Below, in pieces: positions 1 through 8,350 of a stretch of DNA of 52,231 nt (positions within the stretch are counted from its first letter, which is position 1; every line of letters starts with the position of its first letter). Location: assembly GCF_900108305.1 (NCBI RefSeq), contig NZ_FNUX01000022.1, forward strand, positions 1-52,231. Reading direction: 5' to 3'. The notes under the pieces are model-generated. The model saw only the letters and a list, made by a program, of their open reading frames with translations, ran no database searches and was not told the DNA's origin. This stretch comes from Nitrosomonas ureae. Its GTDB lineage: Bacteria > Pseudomonadota > Gammaproteobacteria > Burkholderiales > Nitrosomonadaceae. The position numbers and the translations under genes are program-made.

Positions 1-95
1 CAGAGTTGGAAAGAGCGTATTATTCGCAACTGAAAGTGTCAGGCATCACAGCTTGACTCAAACTAACGAGTCTCCGGAAAAATCGGGGCGGTTCA
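1..95 (+). mobile_element. Right end of an insertion sequence (probably IS3 family)
   Basis: These 95 bases are the exact reverse complement of the last 95 bases of the window (52137-52231). They contain the tail of a transposase gene followed by about 39 bases of non-coding IS end. Read outward, the outermost bases are 5'-TGAACCGCCCCGATTTTT, and the 5'-TG terminus is typical of IS3-family inverted repeats. Identity stops sharply at base 95, where hsdM coding sequence begins on this side and unrelated sequence lies at the other end. The family is an inference because only the last 17 transposase residues are visible. Confidence 0.8.
3..56 (+). CDS. Transposase, C-terminal 17 residues (partial, enters from the left edge)
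   Basis: An open frame enters from the window edge and ends at TGA 54-56, encoding ELERAYYSQLKVSGITA. Its position just inside an IS end, and its repetition at the other end of the window, mark it as the transposase C-terminus. The sequence resembles the tail of IS3-family OrfB (integrase-core) proteins, but no catalytic residue lies in this fragment, so the family cannot be settled here. Confidence 0.6.
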   Translation, partial: ELERAYYSQLKVSGITA

Positions 96-96
96 T

Positions 97-219
97 CTTA
101 ACGCCATTGCCGAACAACTCAAGGCATTGGATCAACAAAGCCAACAGACGGATGCGACCATTGCGGCATTTTGTCAGGAATTGGGGATTGCAGTTCCGTT
201 TGCGCTAAGTGGGAAATGA
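97..219 (+). pseudogene. hsdM: Type I restriction-modification methyltransferase subunit M, C-terminal remnant
   Basis: An open frame runs directly from the IS boundary for 40 codons to TGA 217-219. Its product begins LNAIAEQLKALDQQSQQTDA and ends FALSGK, and looks like the helical C-terminus of an HsdM subunit. It lies exactly where hsdM is expected, upstream of hsdS, and its stop overlaps the hsdS start as ATGA. The methyltransferase core (SAM-binding and NPPF/Y motifs) is missing from the window. The simplest reading is that an IS inserted into or deleted hsdM. Whether the rest survives beyond the IS cannot be seen. Confidence 0.65.
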
Positions 220-1415
220 GCATGAATGTGCCAAAGCTGCGGTTTAAAGAGTTTGATGATGAATGGAATAAATTCTTACTAAGCTCTATTGCTGAAAAAA
301 TTCAAGATGGGACACATTTTTCACCCGAAGTTTGTGCATCAGGTCAGTTTCTTTATATCACATCAAAAAATGTGAAGAATGGATACTTAGATTTATCCAC
401 TGCCTTGTATGTGTCTGAGAAATCACATAATGAAATTTATAAAAGGTGCGACGTTAAACAAGGAGACGTTTTAATAACTAAAGATGGAACAATTGGACAA
501 GTTTGTGTAAATTCATTGAGCGAACCGTTTAGCATGCTTTCCAGCGTAGCTTTCATAAGAACAAAAGAAAAATTCAATAATCATTTTCTTTACCATTTAT
601 TACTGTCACCAAATGGGCAAAAAGAAATTATCAAATCAATAGCCGGGCAAGCATTGCAGCGGATAACACTAACAAAACTCAATAATTTTAGTTATTCTTT
701 TCCTACTTCTTTCGAGCAAACCAAAATTGCCAACTTCCTCACAGCGATTGATGAAAAAATCACCCAGCTCACGCAAAAATATGACTTATTAAAGCAATAT
801 AAAAAAGGTGTCATGCAGCAGATTTTCAGCCAGAAGCTGCGGTTTAAGGATGAGGATGGGCGGGAGTTTCCGGAGTGGGAGGAAAGAGAATTAAAAGATA
901 TTGCACACATTAATCCTAAAACAGATTCGCTCCCTGACGAGTTTGTTTATATAGATTTAGAAAGTGTAGAAAAAGGCATGCTTTTAAAAGAAACTACAAT
1001 TTCTAAAGATATAGCCCCAAGTAGAGCGCAACGTTTACTTAGAAGAGAAGATGTCTTATTTCAAATGGTGCGACCATACCAAAAAAATAATTTATTCTTC
1101 GATAAAACAGGTAACTATGTTGCATCAACAGGTTATGCACAGATTCAAGCATATGAAGATTCACGTTTTTTATATCATTGTCTTCATTTAGATGATTTTA
1201 TTGCTGAAGTAATGAATCGCTGTACAGGTACAAGTTACCCAGCTATTAATTCGAGCGATCTGGCGTCAATTACAGTGCAAGTACCTTCTAGAGAAGAACA
1301 AACCAAAATCGCCAATTTCCTCACCGCCATCGACGACAAGATCACCCACACCCAAACCCAGCTTGATGCCGTGAAGCTTTACAAGAAAGGTTTGCTACAG
1401 CAGATGTTTGTGTAA
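216..1415 (+). CDS. hsdS: Type I restriction-modification specificity subunit S
   Basis: This 399-residue protein selects the DNA target of a type I restriction-modification complex. It has two target-recognition domains (about residues 5-180 and 230-350), each followed by a conserved helical spacer. The spacers begin EQTKIANFLTAIDEKI and EQTKIANFLTAIDDKI and end KKGVMQQIF and KKGLLQQMF, the classic HsdS half-repeat pattern. The start is placed at 216 because it overlaps the hsdM stop as ATGA; an upstream in-frame ATG at 171 lies inside hsdM. RhuM follows after 11 bases and hsdR after that. The second recognition domain is AT-rich, common for exchanged domains. Without an intact hsdM nearby, activity is doubtful. 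Confidence 0.92.
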   Translation: MSMNVPKLRFKEFDDEWNKFLLSSIAEKIQDGTHFSPEVCASGQFLYITSKNVKNGYLDLSTALYVSEKSHNEIYKRCDVKQGDVLITKDGTIGQVCVNSLSEPFSMLSSVAFIRTKEKFNNHFLYHLLLSPNGQKEIIKSIAGQALQRITLTKLNNFSYSFPTSFEQTKIANFLTAIDEKITQLTQKYDLLKQYKKGVMQQIFSQKLRFKDEDGREFPEWEERELKDIAHINPKTDSLPDEFVYIDLESVEKGMLLKETTISKDIAPSRAQRLLRREDVLFQMVRPYQKNNLFFDKTGNYVASTGYAQIQAYEDSRFLYHCLHLDDFIAEVMNRCTGTSYPAINSSDLASITVQVPSREEQTKIANFLTAIDDKITHTQTQLDAVKLYKKGLLQQMFV

Positions 1416-1426
1416 AGGATTGAAGA

Positions 1427-2434
1427 ATGGAAGAAAAAAACATCATCATTTATAACACCCAGGATGGCAAAACATCGGTGTCGCTTTTAACCAAAGATGG
1501 CACGGTATGGATGAACCAAAGCCAGCTTGCTGAACTTTTTGCCACCTCAGTGCCAAACATTAGCACTCATGTATCTAACATACTGGAAGATAAAGAATTA
1601 ATTGAAGATTCAGTTGTTAAGGATTATTTAACAACTGCCGCCGATGGCAAAAAGTATTCGGTTACGTATTATGCGCTTGAAATGATTTTGGCGATTGGCT
1701 TCCGGGTGCGTAGCAAACGCGGCACTCAGTTTAGACAGTGGGCGAATCGCAACCTAAAAGAGTACATGGTTAAAGGCTTTGTGATGGATGACGAACGCCT
1801 GAAAAACCCGGATGGCAGACCCGATTATTTTGATGAGCTGTTAGCCAGAATTCGGGATATACGCGCTTCTGAGAAGCGGTTTTACCAAAAGGTGAGAGAT
1901 TTGTTTGCGCTCAGCAGCGATTACGATGCGACTGACAAAGCCACACAAATGTTTTTTGCCGATACTCAAAATAAATTACTGTTTGCAATTACCCAAAAAA
2001 CCGCTGCGGAACTGATTGTAAGCCGTGCCAATGAAAACCAGCCCAATATGGCACTCAAGAGCTGGAAAGGTTCTGTTGTTAGGAAGCAGGATATTTACAT
2101 CGCCAAAAATTACCTTACCGAAGATGAACTTGATAGCCTGAATCGTTTTGTCACGGTATTTCTAGAAACGGCAGAATTGCGCGCCAAAAACCGCCAGGAT
2201 ATTACTATGGATTTTTGGCGTGAAAATATCGACCGTATTATTGAGTTTAACGATAAAAAACTGTTGAGCCATAAAGGCACTGTCAGTAATGCGCAAATGA
2301 AAAAAATGGTTGAAGCGATGTATGAAGCCTTTGATGGCAAGCGCAAAACATTGGAAGCCATAGAAGCCGATGAACAGGATCTGAATGAGCTTGAGCAATT
2401 AGAAGAAAGTGTTAAATCAAGAAAGACAACATGA
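1427..2434 (+). CDS. RhuM-family protein (virulence RhuM domain)
   Basis: This 335-residue protein matches the RhuM family, named after a Salmonella pathogenicity-island gene and common as a passenger in type I restriction loci and mobile islands. The N-terminal part (about 20-110) resembles a winged-helix/Bro-N-like module: WMNQSQLAELFATSVPNIS, then FRQWANRNLKEYMVKGF near residues 103-119. The C-terminal part is helical and charged, ending in a coiled-coil-like glutamate-rich tail. It sits 11 bases after hsdS, and its stop overlaps the hsdR start as ATGA, so it is translated as part of the locus. The biochemical function of the family is not established; a nucleic-acid-binding or regulatory role is inference. 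Confidence 0.85.
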   Translation: MEEKNIIIYNTQDGKTSVSLLTKDGTVWMNQSQLAELFATSVPNISTHVSNILEDKELIEDSVVKDYLTTAADGKKYSVTYYALEMILAIGFRVRSKRGTQFRQWANRNLKEYMVKGFVMDDERLKNPDGRPDYFDELLARIRDIRASEKRFYQKVRDLFALSSDYDATDKATQMFFADTQNKLLFAITQKTAAELIVSRANENQPNMALKSWKGSVVRKQDIYIAKNYLTEDELDSLNRFVTVFLETAELRAKNRQDITMDFWRENIDRIIEFNDKKLLSHKGTVSNAQMKKMVEAMYEAFDGKRKTLEAIEADEQDLNELEQLEESVKSRKTT

Positions 2435-5292
2435 CCACCCAATCCGAGTTTGCCCTTGAACAAAGCCTGATTGAACAGCTTCAACGCATGGAATATGCGC
2501 GTGTGCGCATTGATCATGAAGGCGCGATGCTCGCCAATCTGAAGCGCCAGCTCGAAATCCATAACGACAATATCCAGCTTACCCAGCCTGAATTTGATCG
2601 AATACTAAATCACCTGAACACCGGCACCGTGGTGGAACGCGCTCGCATATTGCGTGATAAGTTTGCGCTTAAACGTGAATCTGACAATGGAAAACCTGCT
2701 GAAACGATTTATATCAGTTTCTTGAATTGCGATGACTGGTGCATGAATGAATTTCAAGTAACCAATCAAATCAACATGTCAGCCAAGCGTAACAACCGCT
2801 ATGACGTGACCATCCTGATCAATGGCTTGCCGTTGGTGCAGATCGAACTCAAACGACGGGGTGCTGAGCTGAAAGTGGCGTTTAATCAGGTTAACCGCTA
2901 TCAGCACGAATCGTATGATGCCGGGGCCGGATTATTTCAGTATGTGCAGCTCTTCATCATCAGCAATGGTGTAAACACCAAGTATTTCGCCAACAACAAA
3001 TATCAATCGTTTGAACAGACCTTTTTCTGGACGGATAAAGAGAACAACCGCTTATCCGATTTGTGTGAGTTTGCCGCTACGTTCCTGAAGCCTTGCCATG
3101 TGGCCAAGATGATCACGCATTACACCGTGATTACCGAGGAAGGCATATTGAAGATATTACGCCCGTATCAGTTTTACGCCACGGAAGCGCTGGTGGATCG
3201 CGTCAAGAACAGCAACGACAATGCGTATATCTGGCACACCACCGGATCGGGCAAGACGCTGACTTCGTTCAAAGCCAGCCAGATCATCATGCGCCTGCCC
3301 AAGGTGCATAAAGTGCTGTTTGTGGTCGACCGCAAAGATCTGGATTACCAAACCACGCGGGAATTCAATGCGTTTGCCAAAGGCAGCGTGGATGCCACCA
3401 CCGATACGCACAACCTGGTGAAACAACTTAACGACGACACCACCAGGCTGATTGTCACCACGTTGCAGAAACTCAATAATGCACTGATCAAATCCCAATA
3501 CCTGGAAAGAATTTCGCACTTGCAAGATAAAAAGTTCGTGTTTATTTTTGATGAATGCCACCGCAGCCAGTTTGGCGAAACGCACCAGAACATCAAACGA
3601 TTCTTCAGTAATGCGCAGATGTTCGGTTTTACCGGTACGCCGATCTTTGCCGATAACGCCAGCAATGGGATTGGTCAGATCAGAACCACCAGGGATTTAT
3701 TTGGTGAGTGTTTGCATAAATATGTGATCGTCGATGCCATCAAGGATGAAAACGTGCTGCGCTTTGCGGTGGAATATGTCAGCAAATATCAATACAAGGA
3801 CAGCGCCAATCAACTGGATATTGAAGTCGAGGCGATCAATAAACAGGAATTACTCGATAGCCCCTATAGACTGGAGAAGATCACCGATTATATTCTGGCT
3901 TATCACGCGCAGAAAACCAAAACACCCAGCTTTACCGCCATGTTTTGCGTCAGCAGCATCGACAACCTGATTCAGTATTACACATTGTTCAAACAAAAAC
4001 AGGCAGGAATGGCACGCCCGCTTAAAATCGCCACCATCTTCAGCTATACCGCCAATGAAGCCAGCCCCTTGGCCAATGGCATGATCCCGGAAGAATCGCC
4101 CGATGTGCCCGGTAATGCACGCATCAACCAAAGCAGCCGGGATAAGCTGGATGAATTCATTGATGATTACAATGCCCTGTTTGGCACCAAATACAGCACT
4201 AACGACAATCAATCGTTCTATAACTATTACCAGGACATTGCCAAACGGGTGCGCAGTGGTGAGATTGATATCCTGCTGGTGGTGAATATGTTTCTGACCG
4301 GATTTGACAGTCCGCGCTTAAATACGCTGTATGTCGATAAGAATCTCAGATTTCACGGATTGGTGCAGACATTCTCACGCACTAACCGCATTTTGAATGA
4401 GAAGAAATCACAGGGTAATATCGTTTGTTTCAGGAACCTGAAAGCCGCTACCGATGAAGCCATTGCGCTGTTCTCGAACAAGGACGCAAAAGAAACGGTA
4501 TTGCTGGAACCGTATAACAATTATGTGGAGAAATTCAACAAAGCCACCGAAGAATTATTGGCCATTGCGCCTACGGTTGCCAGCGTGGATGTCTTGCCCG
4601 ATGAGAAAGCGGAGCTGGCATTTGTCACCAAATTCAGGGAATTGCTGCGTATTAAGAACATCCTCACCACCTTTGCCGACTTTGACCCTGCGAACCTGAA
4701 TCTGGAACCGCAGCAGTTTGAAGACTACAAAAGCAAATACCTGGATATTCACGATAAGGTAAAAAAACACGCTGATCCCGATAAAGTTTCCATTCTGGAA
4801 GATGTCGACTTTGAGTTGAGCCTGATCCACCGCGATGAGATCAATGTGGCTTATATCCTCAATCTGCTGGTGAGTTTGAACAAGCTAAACCCCATTGATG
4901 CCAAAAAGCGGCAAAAAGAAATCATTGATCTGGTAGCCGGTGAAATTCAATTGCGCAGCAAACGCGCATTGATTGAAGCCTTCATTGAAGAAAATCTCCC
5001 CAAACTCAAACCGGATGAAAACGTCATTCAGGCATTCGAGAATTATTGGACAGCCAACAAGAAAGAAGCATTCAGCCGGTTATGCACAGACGAAAACCTG
5101 TCACCACAAGAACTGGAAAAGATACTGAACCACTACACTTTCGCCAATCGATTGCCGCGCGATCAGGAAATCGTCGACTCCCTCACCTTTAAACCCAGGA
5201 TATTGGAACGCAAGCCAATCATCGAGCGGGTGGCTGATAAGATTAAGGTATTTATTGATACGTTTGTTGAGGGAATGGGCGGCAGTGTTTGA
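2431..5292 (+). CDS. hsdR: Type I restriction enzyme subunit R (endonuclease and translocase)
   Basis: This 953-residue subunit hydrolyses ATP to translocate DNA and cuts it when the complex meets unmethylated sites. The N-terminal nuclease domain shows the PD-(D/E)xK pattern, with D near residue 125 (RYDVTILING) and QIELKRR near 137. The SF2 helicase motor follows: Walker A HTTGSGKT near 268, DEAD-like FDECHRSQF near 372, motif III GFTGTPIF near 399, and motif VI QTFSRTNR near 646. The C-terminal helical region (about 700-953) would dock on HsdM. Length and motifs look intact. Its start overlaps the RhuM stop by four bases. With hsdM truncated, restriction by this locus is probably lost unless a methyltransferase is supplied elsewhere. 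Confidence 0.95.
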   Translation: MTTQSEFALEQSLIEQLQRMEYARVRIDHEGAMLANLKRQLEIHNDNIQLTQPEFDRILNHLNTGTVVERARILRDKFALKRESDNGKPAETIYISFLNCDDWCMNEFQVTNQINMSAKRNNRYDVTILINGLPLVQIELKRRGAELKVAFNQVNRYQHESYDAGAGLFQYVQLFIISNGVNTKYFANNKYQSFEQTFFWTDKENNRLSDLCEFAATFLKPCHVAKMITHYTVITEEGILKILRPYQFYATEALVDRVKNSNDNAYIWHTTGSGKTLTSFKASQIIMRLPKVHKVLFVVDRKDLDYQTTREFNAFAKGSVDATTDTHNLVKQLNDDTTRLIVTTLQKLNNALIKSQYLERISHLQDKKFVFIFDECHRSQFGETHQNIKRFFSNAQMFGFTGTPIFADNASNGIGQIRTTRDLFGECLHKYVIVDAIKDENVLRFAVEYVSKYQYKDSANQLDIEVEAINKQELLDSPYRLEKITDYILAYHAQKTKTPSFTAMFCVSSIDNLIQYYTLFKQKQAGMARPLKIATIFSYTANEASPLANGMIPEESPDVPGNARINQSSRDKLDEFIDDYNALFGTKYSTNDNQSFYNYYQDIAKRVRSGEIDILLVVNMFLTGFDSPRLNTLYVDKNLRFHGLVQTFSRTNRILNEKKSQGNIVCFRNLKAATDEAIALFSNKDAKETVLLEPYNNYVEKFNKATEELLAIAPTVASVDVLPDEKAELAFVTKFRELLRIKNILTTFADFDPANLNLEPQQFEDYKSKYLDIHDKVKKHADPDKVSILEDVDFELSLIHRDEINVAYILNLLVSLNKLNPIDAKKRQKEIIDLVAGEIQLRSKRALIEAFIEENLPKLKPDENVIQAFENYWTANKKEAFSRLCTDENLSPQELEKILNHYTFANRLPRDQEIVDSLTFKPRILERKPIIERVADKIKVFIDTFVEGMGGSV

Positions 5293-5485
5293 GGGCGTGA
5301 TCTATTTACTTTCTGCCGGTTGGATCGACTTAATGGGTTTTGGTAGATTTATGAAAACTGGCAATTGAAGAAATATTATAGTTTGTATCAGGCATTGGAC
5401 ATGGACAAAAGGTACTGGGAGCAAATATTTAATGCGCGGGTAATTTAAACCCCGTTAGAATTCCAGGGATCAGGTCAGGGCTTAG

Positions 5486-6820
5486 CTAAGGCAGCTTAAA
5501 AAATTTGTCGTGAATGCGGCGTGTGGCACGCCAGACCAACCACACGACAACAGGAATCATCAATCCGGTCAGCAGCTCAGGTTGTATCGGTAAGCCGGCC
5601 GCTTTGCCTGCCTTCGCCAGATACAGCAACAGACTGATGACGTAATACGAGATCGCTGCAATCGATAAGCCTTCCACTGTGCTTTGTAAGCGCAATTGCA
5701 GTTCCTGGCCACGGGTAAGCTTTTCCAATAACTGCTGATTCTGGGTTTCCGCCTGGATATCAACGCGCGTGCGCAGCAAGGCGCTGGTTCGTGATACGCG
5801 CGCGGAAAGATAGCTCATGCGCTGTGCCGTCGCATCCACTGTCGCTATCGCCGGAGAAAGCCGCCGTTGCATGAATTCTCCGATGGTTGGAGTACCTGGT
5901 ATGGCTTTTTCCCTAAGTTCGCTAATACGTTGTATCACCAGCTTGTTATACGCTTGTGTCGCTGCGAAACGATAGCCATGTTCAACCGTGGCGCGCTCAA
6001 TGCGTGCCGCCAGAAAGATCAGCGTATCGAGAAGCTCCTGATCAGAGCTGGCTTTATTCTCGAGCTGCGCGGTAATGTCCGATAATTGCTGTTCTGCACT
6101 GGTTAACTCGGGAATGAGCCGCTTAGCGAACGGTAATCCTTTTAGCGCCATTAACCGGTAAGTTTCAATTTCAAGCAGGCGCTGCGCAACACGCCCAGCG
6201 CGTGTCTCGGATGCATCAGCCGACATAATCACCAGCATGCGCTCAAAACCACTTGGACGCAGCCTAAAATCCGTCACTGCAAGCGAATATCCATCCCTGC
6301 CCATCAGCGACGCCACCACGCGATTACCGCAAAACCAGTTGCGCGCTTGCTCAAGCGTTTTGCCCGCTTGACTCAGCTCACCTTCCATCATCGCCAATTT
6401 GATAGCCGCAAAGGTTCTTCCAGGAATTCCAGCCAGCCATCCTTGCGGTAACGCAATATAAGCCAGTAGTTCAGGATCTATCGCGCCCAGTTGGACAGTT
6501 TCAGGCAAATGCTGTAATAACGCATAGCGTGTAAACTCCGTATGACGCTCCCACCTCAAAACATAATCCTGCAGGTACAATTGTAAAAAATTATTCTGCA
6601 ATTGCTCCGGCATTAGAGCCTGTTGCCCGGGGAGGCGGCGCAAATGCTCACATTCCTGTTCGCGTGTAATACCCGCATTGATTACAACCACATAGATCAC
6701 CAATGCGGGTAACTGGATGCGCTGACTGGGACGGGCATGCACTTCATTATGCAACAGTATGCGTTGCGCATCGTTACCAGGCAGTAAATTGGATGAGGGG
6801 ATATTAATTTCTGGGTCCAT
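5486..6820 (-). CDS. DUF3422 family membrane protein
   Basis: This 444-residue protein belongs to DUF3422, an uncharacterised family widespread in alpha- and betaproteobacteria. The N-terminal domain carries the family signature LLHNEVHARPSQRIQLP near residues 22-38 and WERHTEFTRY. The middle is helical and charged (about 230-380). The end has two hydrophobic segments (about 385-405 and 415-435) with a short basic tail, giving a large soluble domain anchored at its C-terminus. The start at 6820 (MDPEINIPSS) is preferred to the ATG 15 codons upstream because family similarity begins there. A paralogue lies at 46867-48207. It is divergent from bioA across about 170 bases. No function is known. 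Confidence 0.88.
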   Translation of the reverse strand: MDPEINIPSSNLLPGNDAQRILLHNEVHARPSQRIQLPALVIYVVVINAGITREQECEHLRRLPGQQALMPEQLQNNFLQLYLQDYVLRWERHTEFTRYALLQHLPETVQLGAIDPELLAYIALPQGWLAGIPGRTFAAIKLAMMEGELSQAGKTLEQARNWFCGNRVVASLMGRDGYSLAVTDFRLRPSGFERMLVIMSADASETRAGRVAQRLLEIETYRLMALKGLPFAKRLIPELTSAEQQLSDITAQLENKASSDQELLDTLIFLAARIERATVEHGYRFAATQAYNKLVIQRISELREKAIPGTPTIGEFMQRRLSPAIATVDATAQRMSYLSARVSRTSALLRTRVDIQAETQNQQLLEKLTRGQELQLRLQSTVEGLSIAAISYYVISLLLYLAKAGKAAGLPIQPELLTGLMIPVVVWLVWRATRRIHDKFFKLP

Positions 6821-6989
6821 ACCTGCCAACACAAGGAATTTTATTGGAAAGGCCGAATGTACCAAGGATCCGGCATCAGGTCAAAAATGCCCAGAAATGG
6901 CGCCTCATAGTCTACAATGGTCATTGACGATCATCGAAAATATTAGCAACAATCTCCAGGAATTCTCGCACTCCGGTTAACACATTGAT

Positions 6990-8327
6990 ATGACGAAAAC
7001 TAATCCCGATACGCCTATAGCTCCATCGCATCTGCAACAACGAAGTCTTGAAACTGTATGGCATCCATGCACGCAGATGAAACAACTCGAAACCTATCCG
7101 CTTATTCCAGTGATCAGCGGAAAAGGCGTATGGCTCCATGCCGCGGATGGCAATTGCTATCTGGATGCAATCAGTTCCTGGTGGGTCAATCTCTTTGGTC
7201 ACAGCAATGCTTATATCAATGCCGCGATTCGTGATCAGCTCGAGAAAATAGAACATGTCATGCTGGCAGGCTTTACCCATGAGCCGGTTGTGGCGCTATC
7301 GGAACGGTTGAAAAACATGGCTCCGGGAACACTCGGGCATTGTTTCTACGCCAGCGATGGCGCTTCAGCAATTGAAATCGCATTGAAAATGAGCTTTCAC
7401 TACTGGCTTTTGCGCGGACAGCCGCAGAAAAATCGTTTTATCAGTTTGCAAAACGATTATCACGGTGAAACCTTGGGCGCATTATCAGTTACCGACGTAG
7501 CCATTTTCAAGCAAACCTACGCGCCATTATTAAATCCATGCGTACATGTTCCCACTCCCGATTGGCGCTATGCCGAGCCCGGCGAATCAGCGCAGGATTA
7601 CGCCATTCGCGCTGCCGCCGCTCTGGAGCGGCATGTCGCGGAAAACCACGCGCAAATCGCCGCACTCATTCTTGAGCCGCTGGTTCAAGGCGCGACCGGT
7701 ATGGGCATGTATCATCCGGTTTATTTGCAGCGCGCGCGGGAAATATGCCATCAATACCAAATACATATGATTGCTGACGAAATTGCGGTCGGTTTTGGTC
7801 GAACGGGCACCCTGTTTGCTTGCAATCAGGCTGACATCGCCCCGGATTTCCTATGCTTGTCGAAGGGCCTGAGCGGCGGTTATCTGCCGCTGTCGGTCGT
7901 CATGACCACCGATACGGTTTATCAGGCTTTCTACGATGACAAAATAGCCCATTCATTTCTGCATTCGCACTCGCATAGCGGCAATGCTTTGGCCTGCCGC
8001 GCAGCTTTAGCCACGTTGGATATTTTTGAACAGAATCAAATCATTGATGCCAACAAAATCAAAGCAGCGTATCTGAATAAAATTGCAGCCCCGCTCGCAG
8101 CTCATCCCAAAGTCATCGACTTCCGCAACTGCGGCATGATTTGGGCTTTTGAAGTTGAAACGGAGGATGCGGATTTTGCTGCAACGTGTTTCCAAGCCGG
8201 GTTGAAACAAAAATTATTGTTGCGTCCCTTGGGAAAAACCATTTATTTCATGCCGCCCTACATCATTAATGAACAGGAAATGGACTTGCTGATTAATGGT
8301 ACGCTGCAAATATTGGATACACTCTAA
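6990..8327 (+). CDS. bioA: Adenosylmethionine-8-amino-7-oxononanoate aminotransferase
   Basis: BioA makes 7,8-diaminopelargonate from 8-amino-7-oxononanoate using S-adenosylmethionine as amino donor, in biotin synthesis. The 445-residue protein is a class III PLP aminotransferase of normal length. Family motifs include WHPCTQMKQLE near residue 23, SSWWVNLFGH near 64, ADEIAVGFGRTG near 263, and the PLP lysine in LCLSKGLSGGYLPLS near 290. The W-H-P-x-T/S-Q-M motif is specific for BioA within the class. No other biotin gene is in the window. The next gene starts 23 bases downstream on the same strand, so the two are probably cotranscribed, though no functional link is evident. Confidence 0.95.
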   Translation: MTKTNPDTPIAPSHLQQRSLETVWHPCTQMKQLETYPLIPVISGKGVWLHAADGNCYLDAISSWWVNLFGHSNAYINAAIRDQLEKIEHVMLAGFTHEPVVALSERLKNMAPGTLGHCFYASDGASAIEIALKMSFHYWLLRGQPQKNRFISLQNDYHGETLGALSVTDVAIFKQTYAPLLNPCVHVPTPDWRYAEPGESAQDYAIRAAAALERHVAENHAQIAALILEPLVQGATGMGMYHPVYLQRAREICHQYQIHMIADEIAVGFGRTGTLFACNQADIAPDFLCLSKGLSGGYLPLSVVMTTDTVYQAFYDDKIAHSFLHSHSHSGNALACRAALATLDIFEQNQIIDANKIKAAYLNKIAAPLAAHPKVIDFRNCGMIWAFEVETEDADFAATCFQAGLKQKLLLRPLGKTIYFMPPYIINEQEMDLLINGTLQILDTL

Positions 8328-8350
8328 CCCACCGATAAAAAATATATATC

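Noticed and set aside
171..215. Upstream ATG for hsdS
   Set aside because: It would add 15 residues lying inside the hsdM reading frame; the ATGA overlap at 216 is the usual junction and the following sequence starts the family similarity.
5345..5448. Short plus-strand frame after hsdR reading YENWQLKKYYSLYQALDMDK
   Set aside because: About 33 codons with an upstream stop and no start; it may be a gene remnant but nothing supports an identity.
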